A stretch of 64,000 nucleotides of DNA, from assembly GCF_017592555.1 (NCBI RefSeq), contig NZ_JAGFNS010000004.1, positions 231,481 to 295,480 of the forward strand, written 5' to 3'. Source of the DNA: Actinoplanes flavus (lineage in GTDB: Bacteria; Actinomycetota; Actinomycetes; Mycobacteriales; Micromonosporaceae). Shown one piece after another: positions 33,835 through 41,385 of this stretch. The translations under genes were made by a program, and so were the position numbers. The notes below the pieces were generated by a model that saw only the letters and a list, made by a program, of their open reading frames with translations, did no database searches and had not been told where the DNA came from. The first letter of the stretch is position 1. Every line of letters starts with the position of its first letter.

Positions 33835-34803
33835 TCAGTGGGGATAGGCGCGAGGGATCCGGACGGTCACCTCGTTGCGGAAGGCCTCGATCCGGGTGAT
33901 CACCTGCCGCCTGCCGACGGTGTTCTCCAGCCGGTCCAGATAGAGGCAGCGGGCGGCGAGTCTGTCCAGGTCGACGGTGAAGTAGACGGCCATCAGCGGG
34001 TTCACGAACAGGGTGCTGCCGCTGGTGCGCCGGGTGAACTGCACGTCGCCGAACTCTCCGCCGACGGCCGCCGCGATCTGGCCGTTGACGATGCTCGGCC
34101 GGTCCGGGGTGGCGGCCTGCGCGTCGGCGACCGCCTCCCGGTAGAGCGCCGCCTCCCGGCTGGCGCCCGGAATCGACAGGGCGCCCAGATAGCCGCCCTC
34201 CCGGTCGAGGGCGGCCAGGTTCTCCAGCACCTGCACGTGGTTGACGCCGTGGTAGGCGTCGATGCCGAAGCCGAGGCAGGTGACCAGCTTGACCGGTACG
34301 TCGATGCCGGCCACCGCGCCGAGGCTGGTGATGTCCTCGACCGGGGTGCCGACGCCGTTCTCGTCACCGCGGCACAGGATGTCGGTGCCGCCGTCGACCA
34401 GGACGATGGCGTCGATGTCCAGGCGGTCGACGAGAAACCGGTACGCCTCCCGTAGCGTCTGGACACCGAGTGGCGGGAAGGCGTGCACCGTCGACGGCAA
34501 GCCCTGTCCGGCCAGCCAGCGGGCCAGCGTGCCTTCCGGGAAGTACCAGTCCGGGGTGGTGGTCGCCGCGGTCACCGCGACCACCTGATCGGAGATCCAG
34601 GCATCCCGGTCGATCAGTTCCAGTTCGGAGAACGACAGGTTCGCCAGGTGCACCTCGGTGCCGTTGTTCCACAGGGCGAGGGCCAGCGGCAGCCCGGCGT
34701 AGATGTCGAATCCGCCACCCGCACCGGCGATCAGCACGCGGCGGGCCGACGAGAGCGCGGCGAACAGGGGAGGGGTGGCCAGCGATGCGGCGAAATCCGT
34801 CAC
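33835..34803 (-). CDS. DUF1152-family protein
   Basis: The 322-residue protein has the DUF1152 features: RRVLIAGAGGGFDIYAGLPLALALWNNG (Rossmann-like glycine loop), VDGGTDILCRGDENGVGTPVED and CLGFGIDAYHGVNHVQVLENLA. Function is unknown in all organisms I know. GTG 34803 is chosen because it starts the conserved part; the much longer open frame upstream is antisense to the SDR fusion. It converges with the 100-residue gene and diverges from the SDR fusion. Confidence 0.8.
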   Translation of the reverse strand: MTDFAASLATPPLFAALSSARRVLIAGAGGGFDIYAGLPLALALWNNGTEVHLANLSFSELELIDRDAWISDQVVAVTAATTTPDWYFPEGTLARWLAGQGLPSTVHAFPPLGVQTLREAYRFLVDRLDIDAIVLVDGGTDILCRGDENGVGTPVEDITSLGAVAGIDVPVKLVTCLGFGIDAYHGVNHVQVLENLAALDREGGYLGALSIPGASREAALYREAVADAQAATPDRPSIVNGQIAAAVGGEFGDVQFTRRTSGSTLFVNPLMAVYFTVDLDRLAARCLYLDRLENTVGRRQVITRIEAFRNEVTVRIPRAYPH

Positions 34804-34851
34804 CCGCCAATGATCACCAACATGCGGCGATCGATGCCACACAATGGCCCG

Positions 34852-37179
34852 GTGAAACTCCTCGGGCGCTGTTTGCGGATCATGGCGGGCATCACCGGGC
34901 GCGGCCCGCGCGAACGACGGTTGCGGGCCGCCGTGGCCGGCCGCACGGTGCTGATCACCGGCGCCTCCGAGGGGATCGGCGCCGCCACCGCCCGCCGGCT
35001 CGCCGCGGCCGGCGCGACCGTGCTGCTGGTCGCGCGCACCGCCGAGCGGCTCGACGAGGTCCGCGCGGAGATCGAGGCGGCCGGCGGTCGCGCCGTCACG
35101 CACCCGGCCGACCTGTCGTCGCCGGAGGCGGCCGCCGCCCTCGGCGCGGAGCTGGTGGCCGGCTATCAGCGGATCGACGTCGTGGTGAGCAACGCGGGGC
35201 GGTCCATCCGGCGGTCGGTCGCGGACACCGCCGACCGGTTCCACGACATCCAGCGGACCATCGGCGTCAACCACCTGGGCCCGGTCCAGCTGCTGCTCGT
35301 GCTGCTGCCGGCGATGCGAGCGGCCGGCGGCGGGCACATCGTGAACGTCTCCACGGCCGGATTGTCCCTGCACACCCCGAACTGGTCGGCCTACCACTCG
35401 TCGAAGGCCGCGTTCGACACGTGGCTGCGCGGCGCCGCCGTCGAGCTGCGGCGCGATCACGTCACGGTCAGTACGGCGTACCTCAATCTGGTCCGGACCC
35501 GGATGAGCGCGCCGACCGCCCACTATGCGCGGGCCCCGATGATGTCGGCGGCCGAGGCCGCGGAGATCGTCTGCCGGTCGGTGGCGCACCGCCGTTCGTG
35601 GTCGCCGTGGTGGGCGCGGCTCGGCGCGGTGATCTCGGCGATGATGCCCCGCACCGTCGAACGGGCGCTGGCCGCCGGGGTGCGGGCGATCGACGCCGCC
35701 GAGCCGTTGCGGGTGCTGGCCGCGACCGGGCTCTGGCGGCCCGCCCGGCTGTTGCGGCTGCTGCGCGCCGGCCGCCGGCACGGGCGCAGTCTCGCCACCG
35801 CGCTCGCCGCCGGGCCGCCCGGCGGGATCGCCCTGGTCGACGCGGACGGGCCGGTCACCTACCCGGAGCTGGACGTGATGGCCGCCGCCTGCGCGGCGGG
35901 CGCGGCCGCCGCCGGTGTGCGGCCCGGCGACCGGGTCGGGCTGGCCTGCGGCGGCCACCGCGGTTTCGTGGCGGCGGCCGCCGGTCTGTCCCGGCTGGGC
36001 GCCGACGTCGTCCTGCTGCCGCCCGACCTGCCGGGCGAGCGGCTCGAAGCGGTGGCGCGCCGGGAACGCATCGGCCGGCTGGTGCACGAGCCGGGCGCCC
36101 TCACCGCCGGCCTTCCCGCGACACCGTGGCCGGATCTGATCAGCAGTGAGGGCGCCTCACCCGGCGGGCGGGTGCGGCCGGGGAACGTGTACGTGCTGAC
36201 CTCCGGTACCACCGGCGTGCCCCGCGCCGTCTCCCGCCCACTGCCGCTGCGCATGCTGCTCGGTCCGGTCACCACCCACCTGCGGCTGACCCCGGTACGC
36301 CCCGGCGAACCCATCGTCGTGGCCACCCCGCCGCACCACGGGTACGGGCTCACCTACCTGTCCGCCGGCCTCACCCTGGGCGCTCCGGTGGTGCTCGTGC
36401 CCGGTGGCGACCCGGAGCGCATCCTGAACGCGGTCGCCGCCAACCGGGCCGGGCTGCTCTTCGCGCTGCCGGTCCAGCTGCGCCGCGTCTGCGACCTGCC
36501 GGACGCGGCGTGGCCGGATCTCGGCTCGCTGCGGGCGGTGGTCAGCGGCGCCGCCCCACTCGACGCCGGCCTGTGCCGGCGGCTGCGTGAACGGCTCGGG
36601 GACCGGACGTTCAACATGTACGCCACCACCGAGGCCGGCTGGGCGGCGATGGCCACCCCGGCCGATCTGCGGGCGGCGCCCGGCACGGTCGGACGGGCGC
36701 CCCGCGGCGTACGGGTCCGGATCGCCGGCGCGGACGGCGTACCGCTGCCGCTGGGCCGCATCGGCGAGATCCGGGTGCGTGGTTGGCATCCGGACGGCCG
36801 CTGGCATCCCACCGGCGATCTCGGCCACCTCGACCCGGCCGGGCGGCTGTTCGTCGACGGCCGGCTCGACGACATGATCGTCTCCGGTGGCGAGAACGTG
36901 TACCCCGGCCCGGTGGCCGCCGTGATCACCGGCCACCCCGACGTCACGGATGTGCTGCTGGAGCCGGTGGCGGACAGCGAGTTCGGCCGGCGGCTGCGGG
37001 CCACCGTGGAGATCGGCCCCGGCCGTACGCTGACCGCCGGCCAGCTCCGGGAGTGGCTGACCACCCGGTTGTCCCGCGCCGAGCGACCGAAAGAGATCAT
37101 CATCGTGACCGAGTTGCGCCGCACCGCCACCGGCAAACCGCTGCGGGACGGCCCTCGCCCCGCCACCGAACCTCAGTGA
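34852..37179 (+). CDS. Bifunctional short-chain dehydrogenase / acyl-CoA synthetase
   Basis: The 775-residue protein fuses two enzymes. Residues 25-280 are an SDR (TGASEGIG at 37-44, NAG at 114-116, catalytic Y181-x3-K185). Residues 325-770 are an AMP-forming acyl-CoA ligase (TSGTTGVPRAVSRP, YATTEAG, TGDLGHLDPAGRLFVDGRLDD, and Lys in TATGKPLRDG). The linker and orientation suggest activation of a fatty or hydroxy acid linked to its oxidation or reduction. GTG 34852 follows CACAAT by six bases with no ribosome site (likely leaderless); ATG 34834 is an alternative. Its stop overlaps the convergent hydrolase gene by seven bases. Confidence 0.82.
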   Translation: MKLLGRCLRIMAGITGRGPRERRLRAAVAGRTVLITGASEGIGAATARRLAAAGATVLLVARTAERLDEVRAEIEAAGGRAVTHPADLSSPEAAAALGAELVAGYQRIDVVVSNAGRSIRRSVADTADRFHDIQRTIGVNHLGPVQLLLVLLPAMRAAGGGHIVNVSTAGLSLHTPNWSAYHSSKAAFDTWLRGAAVELRRDHVTVSTAYLNLVRTRMSAPTAHYARAPMMSAAEAAEIVCRSVAHRRSWSPWWARLGAVISAMMPRTVERALAAGVRAIDAAEPLRVLAATGLWRPARLLRLLRAGRRHGRSLATALAAGPPGGIALVDADGPVTYPELDVMAAACAAGAAAAGVRPGDRVGLACGGHRGFVAAAAGLSRLGADVVLLPPDLPGERLEAVARRERIGRLVHEPGALTAGLPATPWPDLISSEGASPGGRVRPGNVYVLTSGTTGVPRAVSRPLPLRMLLGPVTTHLRLTPVRPGEPIVVATPPHHGYGLTYLSAGLTLGAPVVLVPGGDPERILNAVAANRAGLLFALPVQLRRVCDLPDAAWPDLGSLRAVVSGAAPLDAGLCRRLRERLGDRTFNMYATTEAGWAAMATPADLRAAPGTVGRAPRGVRVRIAGADGVPLPLGRIGEIRVRGWHPDGRWHPTGDLGHLDPAGRLFVDGRLDDMIVSGGENVYPGPVAAVITGHPDVTDVLLEPVADSEFGRRLRATVEIGPGRTLTAGQLREWLTTRLSRAERPKEIIIVTELRRTATGKPLRDGPRPATEPQ

Positions 37180-38336
37180 CCGGGCCCGCAGAGGACGTCG
37201 TCGACGAGGCGCATGGTGCGCCGGTGCACGCCGAGGGCGGCCTCCTCACCGGCCAGCTGCGAGTTCAGGGCGAGCACCGCGACCCGGTCACCGTCGGCGG
37301 TGACCCCGTTGACGGTGCTGACGCCGGGCACGTCGCCGCCGTGTCCCCAGTAGCCGCCGCACCGGTTCGGGATGAACATGACGCCCAGCCCGTACCGTCC
37401 TCCGGGAATGAAATCCTGGTAGGTGGTGGCGAGGACGGTCTCGTGCATCTGGGCCATCTGCCGTGGCTTGAGCAGCCGCCCGTCCTGGAGCGCCTGCCAG
37501 AATCGCGCGATGTCCGACGGCGTGCTCACCATGGCGCCGGCGGCGCTCGCCGCGCTCGGGTTCCACCGGGTGACGTCGGACAGCGCCGCGCCCGGCTGCC
37601 ACTGCTGGTAGGCCTTGGCGTGCGGTCCCGGCAACGTCGACCGGTCGCCGGGCGCCGACGTCTCGGACAGGCCGAGCGGGCGCAGGATCCGGGTACGGAC
37701 CTCGGACTCCCACGGCCGCCCGGTGACCTTCTCGATCACCATCCCGGCGAGAATGTAGTTGGTGTTGGAGTAGTCCCAGCTCGTGCCGGGCGCGAAACCC
37801 GGCTCGTGCCGCATCGCGAGGGCGACCAGGTCGGCGTCCTCCCAGTGGTCGAAGCGGTGCTCCCGGAAGCCCTCCTCGGTGAACAGCCCGGACATGTCGC
37901 GGGTGTAGTTGTAGAGGCCGCTGGTGTGCTGCAACAGCTGCCGGACGGTGATCCGGCGACCGTCGTTGCCGTTGCCGGCGACCACACCCGGCAGCCACCG
38001 GTCGACGGTGTCGTCCAGGCTCAGCCGGCCCTCGCCGACCAACTGCAACACGACCACGGCGACGTACGTCTTGGTGTTGCTGCCGATCCGGAAATAGCCG
38101 TCCATCGGCACCGGCGTGCCGCGCTCGAGATCGCCGACCCCGGCGCGCGCCCGGCTGACCACCCCGTCGACCCGGGTGAAGCCCTGCACCCCGGTGATGC
38201 CCAGCTCGTGCAGATCGTCGACGGCGGCCGGTAACGGGCCGGGCCGGGTGGCGGCCGAGACCGGTGCCGCGGCGACCCCGACGGCGATCGCGGTCAGAGC
38301 GGCGGCCGCGCCGAATCGACGCAGGTGTACGCGCAT
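37173..38336 (-). CDS. Secreted serine hydrolase, beta-lactamase/DD-peptidase family
   Basis: The 387-residue protein has a signal peptide (basic start, hydrophobic AAALTAIAVGVAAAP, cleavage after VSA). It then has the penicillin-binding motifs S86-N-T-K89, YSN (in WDYSNTNYILAGMV) and HGG near the C-terminus. Family members are D-alanyl-D-alanine carboxypeptidases or esterases, not necessarily beta-lactamases. ATG 38336 is favoured over 38342 because GGAGGG then has a seven-base spacing. Monocistronic. Confidence 0.85.
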   Translation of the reverse strand: MRVHLRRFGAAAALTAIAVGVAAAPVSAATRPGPLPAAVDDLHELGITGVQGFTRVDGVVSRARAGVGDLERGTPVPMDGYFRIGSNTKTYVAVVVLQLVGEGRLSLDDTVDRWLPGVVAGNGNDGRRITVRQLLQHTSGLYNYTRDMSGLFTEEGFREHRFDHWEDADLVALAMRHEPGFAPGTSWDYSNTNYILAGMVIEKVTGRPWESEVRTRILRPLGLSETSAPGDRSTLPGPHAKAYQQWQPGAALSDVTRWNPSAASAAGAMVSTPSDIARFWQALQDGRLLKPRQMAQMHETVLATTYQDFIPGGRYGLGVMFIPNRCGGYWGHGGDVPGVSTVNGVTADGDRVAVLALNSQLAGEEAALGVHRRTMRLVDDVLCGPGH

Positions 38337-38462
38337 GTTCATGCCCTCCATACGGATGCGGGAAATGCTGCCCATCGACCGTATGAAGGTTCATGAATCA
38401 TTCCCATCCGGCTAGCTCCCGGACCAAGGTGGTGCTGACCCCACCCGGTTACCGTTACCAGG

Positions 38463-39698
38463 ATGAGCAACTGGGCCGATCACGCCATCTGGTGGCACGT
38501 CTATCCGCTCGGCTTCACCGGCGGGCTGCACCGGGGTCCCGGCCACCGGTTCGGTCACCTCGTCGACTGGCTGGACTACGCCGTCGAGATGGGTGTCAAC
38601 GGCCTGCAACTCGGGCCGGTCTTCGCCTCCGGGACGCACGGCTACGACACCGTCGACCATTTCGCCATCGATCCGCGCCTCGGTGACGACGCCGACTTCG
38701 ATGAGCTGGTCGCCGCCGCCCAGTCGCGGGGTGTGCGGGTGATGCTCGACGGTGTCTTCAATCATGTCGGCCGCGGCTTCTCGGCGCCCCGGCACTGGTT
38801 CCGGCACACCGGCCCCGGACCGGACGACGTCGAGGTGTTCGAGGGCCACCACGCGCTCGTCGCCCTGAACCACGACGAACCCGAGGTCCTCGACCACGTG
38901 GTCCGGGTCATGAACCACTGGCTCGATCGCGGTGTCTCCGGCTGGCGGCTGGACGCCGCCTACGCGGTGCCGCCACGATTCTGGCGAGCCGCCGTCGACC
39001 GGGTGCGTTCACGCCATCCGGACGCCTGGTTCACCGGCGAGCTGATCCACGGCGACTACCCGGCCTATCTGCGCGAGAGCGGCCTCGACTCGATCACCCA
39101 GTACGAGCTGTGGAAGGCCATCTGGAGCAGCCTCAACGACCGCAACCTGTTCGAGCTGGTCTGGGCCCTGGAACGGCACGGCGACGTCCTCGACGCCGGG
39201 CTGCCGCTGACCTTCGTCGGCAACCACGACGTCACCCGCCTGGCCAGCAAGCTCGACGACGTACGCCATATCGGTCACGCCCTGGCCGTGCTGTTCACCA
39301 CCGGCGGCGCCCCGAGCGTCTACTACGGCGACGAGCAGGCCTACCGCGGCGTGAAGCACGATCGTGCCGGTGGCGACGACGACGTCCGCCCGCTCTTTCC
39401 CGCCAAACCCGAGGACCTTTCGGCGTACGGGTGGCCGACCTATCGCCTGCACCAGCGGCTGATCGGGATGCGCCGTCGGCATCCGTGGCTCACGCACGCG
39501 CGTACCGCGTCCCTGTCCTTGACCAACACGGCCGCCGCCCTGGTCTCCACCGCACCCGGAAACCGCCTGATCACCCTGCTCAACGTCGGCGACACCGAGA
39601 CCACGTTCGACGTCGACGTGGCCGGGCTACGGGTGCTGGAGGGTGACGGCGGCACACCGGCGGCCGTCCCCGCGCACGGCTGGCAGATTCTCGGCTGA
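38463..39698 (+). CDS. GH13-family alpha-amylase/alpha-glucosidase-like enzyme
   Basis: The 411-residue protein lacks a signal peptide and has the four GH13 regions: DGVFNH, GWRLDAAY (nucleophile Asp), FTGELIHGD (acid Glu) and FVGNHD. It is shorter than most amylases, with a minimal C-terminal beta domain, so a cytoplasmic maltodextrin or trehalose-type substrate is plausible. TACCGT stands seven bases before ATG 38463 and no ribosome site is seen, which suggests a leaderless message. Confidence 0.85.
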   Translation: MSNWADHAIWWHVYPLGFTGGLHRGPGHRFGHLVDWLDYAVEMGVNGLQLGPVFASGTHGYDTVDHFAIDPRLGDDADFDELVAAAQSRGVRVMLDGVFNHVGRGFSAPRHWFRHTGPGPDDVEVFEGHHALVALNHDEPEVLDHVVRVMNHWLDRGVSGWRLDAAYAVPPRFWRAAVDRVRSRHPDAWFTGELIHGDYPAYLRESGLDSITQYELWKAIWSSLNDRNLFELVWALERHGDVLDAGLPLTFVGNHDVTRLASKLDDVRHIGHALAVLFTTGGAPSVYYGDEQAYRGVKHDRAGGDDDVRPLFPAKPEDLSAYGWPTYRLHQRLIGMRRRHPWLTHARTASLSLTNTAAALVSTAPGNRLITLLNVGDTETTFDVDVAGLRVLEGDGGTPAAVPAHGWQILG

Positions 39699-39778
39699 GA
39701 TTTCCCGGGGGAGGATGTCAAGGCGACGGGAACGGCTCCGACCAACGGTCGACAGCAACCCCGAAGAGGAGAACGACG

Positions 39779-40150
39779 ATGCGTTTCCTGATCAGCCTGC
39801 ACATCAACCCGGCCGTGCTGGACGCCCTGACCGAGGAGGAGAAGGCGGCCATCGGCGATGGCCACGGAAAGTTCATGGAGGAGATCAAGGCGTCCGGCGA
39901 GCTGATCACCACACTCGCGCTCGCCGACCCCTCCCAGGCCGCGGTGGTTTCGGTACGCGGTGCCGCGCCCGTCGTCACCGACGGCCCGTACGCGGAGGCG
40001 AAGGAGTTCCTCGGCGGCTTCTACCTGGTCGACTGCGAGGACCGCGAGCGCGCCGTCGCCCTGGCCGCGAAGATCCCGGACGCCGCGATCGAGGGCCTCG
40101 GTGTCGAGGTGCGCCCGGTGATGTTCGCCGACGGCAACCTCGACGCGTGA
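39779..40150 (+). CDS. YCII/DGPF-domain protein
   Basis: The 123-residue protein has the DGPF motif as DGPYAEAKEFLGGFYLVD and an N-terminal RFLISLHINP strand typical of the YciI-like fold. GAGGAG precedes ATG 39779. GTG of the next gene overlaps its stop. DGPF proteins are genetically linked to one ECF sigma group with a long C-terminal extension, the arrangement seen here. The molecular role is unknown, perhaps sensing or modulating the sigma factor. Confidence 0.88.
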   Translation: MRFLISLHINPAVLDALTEEEKAAIGDGHGKFMEEIKASGELITTLALADPSQAAVVSVRGAAPVVTDGPYAEAKEFLGGFYLVDCEDRERAVALAAKIPDAAIEGLGVEVRPVMFADGNLDA

Positions 40151-41343
40151 CCGAACCGGCCATCGAGGACCTGTTGCGCGAGTTCGCGCCACAGGTCCTC
40201 GGCGCGCTGGTCCGCCGGCACGGCCGCTTCGAGGACTGCGAGGACGCCATGCAGGAGGCCGTCCTCGCCGCGACCGTGCAGTGGCCCGGCGAGGGCGTGC
40301 CGGAGAGCCCGCGCGCCTGGCTGACCACCGTCGCGTCCCGCCGGCTCGTCGACCAGGTGCGCAGTGAACAGGCCCGCCGGGTACGGGAGGCGGCCGTCTC
40401 CGCCGAGACGCCGCCGGAGGTGCCGGACACCGACGACACGCTGTCGCTGCTGTTCCTGTGCTGCCATCCGGCGCTGACCCCGGCGTCGCAGACCGCGCTG
40501 ACGCTGCGGGCGGTGGGTGGCCTCACGACGGCCGAGATCGCCCGCGCGTTCCTGGTGCCGGAGGCGACCATGGCGGCCCGGATCAGCCGCGCCAAGCAGC
40601 GGATCCGGGCCGCCGGAGGCTCCTTCCCGCCGCCCGGCCCGGACCGGCTGACGGTCGTCCTGCACGTCCTCTACCTGATCTTCAACGAGGGCTACACGGC
40701 CTCGTCCGGTGACCGCCTGCATCGCGCCGACCTGGCCCGGGAGGCGATCCGCCTGACCCGGCTCGTGCACGCCCGGCTGCCCGACGACAGCGAGGTGACC
40801 GGGCTGCTGGCGTTGATGCTGCTCACCGACGCGCGCCGGAACACCCGCACCACCGCGTCGGGCGACCTGGTGCCGCTCGACGAGCAGGACCGCACCGGCT
40901 GGGACCGGGCGCAGGTGACCGAGGGCATGGCGCTGGCGAAGGCGTCGCTGGCCGGGACGGCGCTCGGGCCGTACCCGTTGCAGGCGGCGATCGCGGCCAC
41001 CCACGCCGACGCACCCACCGCGGCCGGCACCGACTGGCGCCAGATCCACGCCCTCTACCTGATCCTGGAGCGGATAGCCCCGAACCCGATGGTCACCCTG
41101 AATCGCGCCATCGCCCTGGCCGAGATCGACGGCCCCGCCGCCGGTCTGGCCCTGCTGGCCACGCTGGACGGCGACGACCGGATGGCCGGCCACCACCGCC
41201 TCCTGTCGGTCCGTGCCCACCTGCTGGAACGCTCCGGCGACCGGGCCGCCGCCCACGACTGCTACCGCCGGGCCGCGAAGGCCACCGCCAGCCTCGCCGA
41301 ACAGCGCCACCTGGAGTCACGGGCCCGCCGCCTGCGCCGGTGA
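40147..41343 (+). CDS. ECF sigma factor with C-terminal TPR-like extension (ECF42 type)
   Basis: The 398-residue protein has sigma-2 (DLLREFAPQVLGALVRRHGRFEDCEDAMQEAVLAA) and sigma-4 (ALTLRAVGGLTTAEIARAFLVPEATMAARISRAKQRIR). A 210-residue extension follows (LYLIFNEGYTASSGDRLHRADLAREAIRLTRLV...). This is the ECF42 layout, in which the extension replaces an anti-sigma factor as the control module. GTG 40147 overlaps the DGPF gene. Target promoters usually include its own operon; none was confirmed here. Confidence 0.88.
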   Translation: MTEPAIEDLLREFAPQVLGALVRRHGRFEDCEDAMQEAVLAATVQWPGEGVPESPRAWLTTVASRRLVDQVRSEQARRVREAAVSAETPPEVPDTDDTLSLLFLCCHPALTPASQTALTLRAVGGLTTAEIARAFLVPEATMAARISRAKQRIRAAGGSFPPPGPDRLTVVLHVLYLIFNEGYTASSGDRLHRADLAREAIRLTRLVHARLPDDSEVTGLLALMLLTDARRNTRTTASGDLVPLDEQDRTGWDRAQVTEGMALAKASLAGTALGPYPLQAAIAATHADAPTAAGTDWRQIHALYLILERIAPNPMVTLNRAIALAEIDGPAAGLALLATLDGDDRMAGHHRLLSVRAHLLERSGDRAAAHDCYRRAAKATASLAEQRHLESRARRLRR

Positions 41344-41385
41344 CCGGCCTTCTCGCCGGGCGCCCGTCTCGGCGACGATGACCGG

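Noticed and set aside
33835..36087. 750-codon minus-strand frame covering DUF1152 and the antisense of the SDR fusion
   Set aside because: Only the last 322 codons match a family; the rest is antisense to the well-supported SDR/ligase gene.
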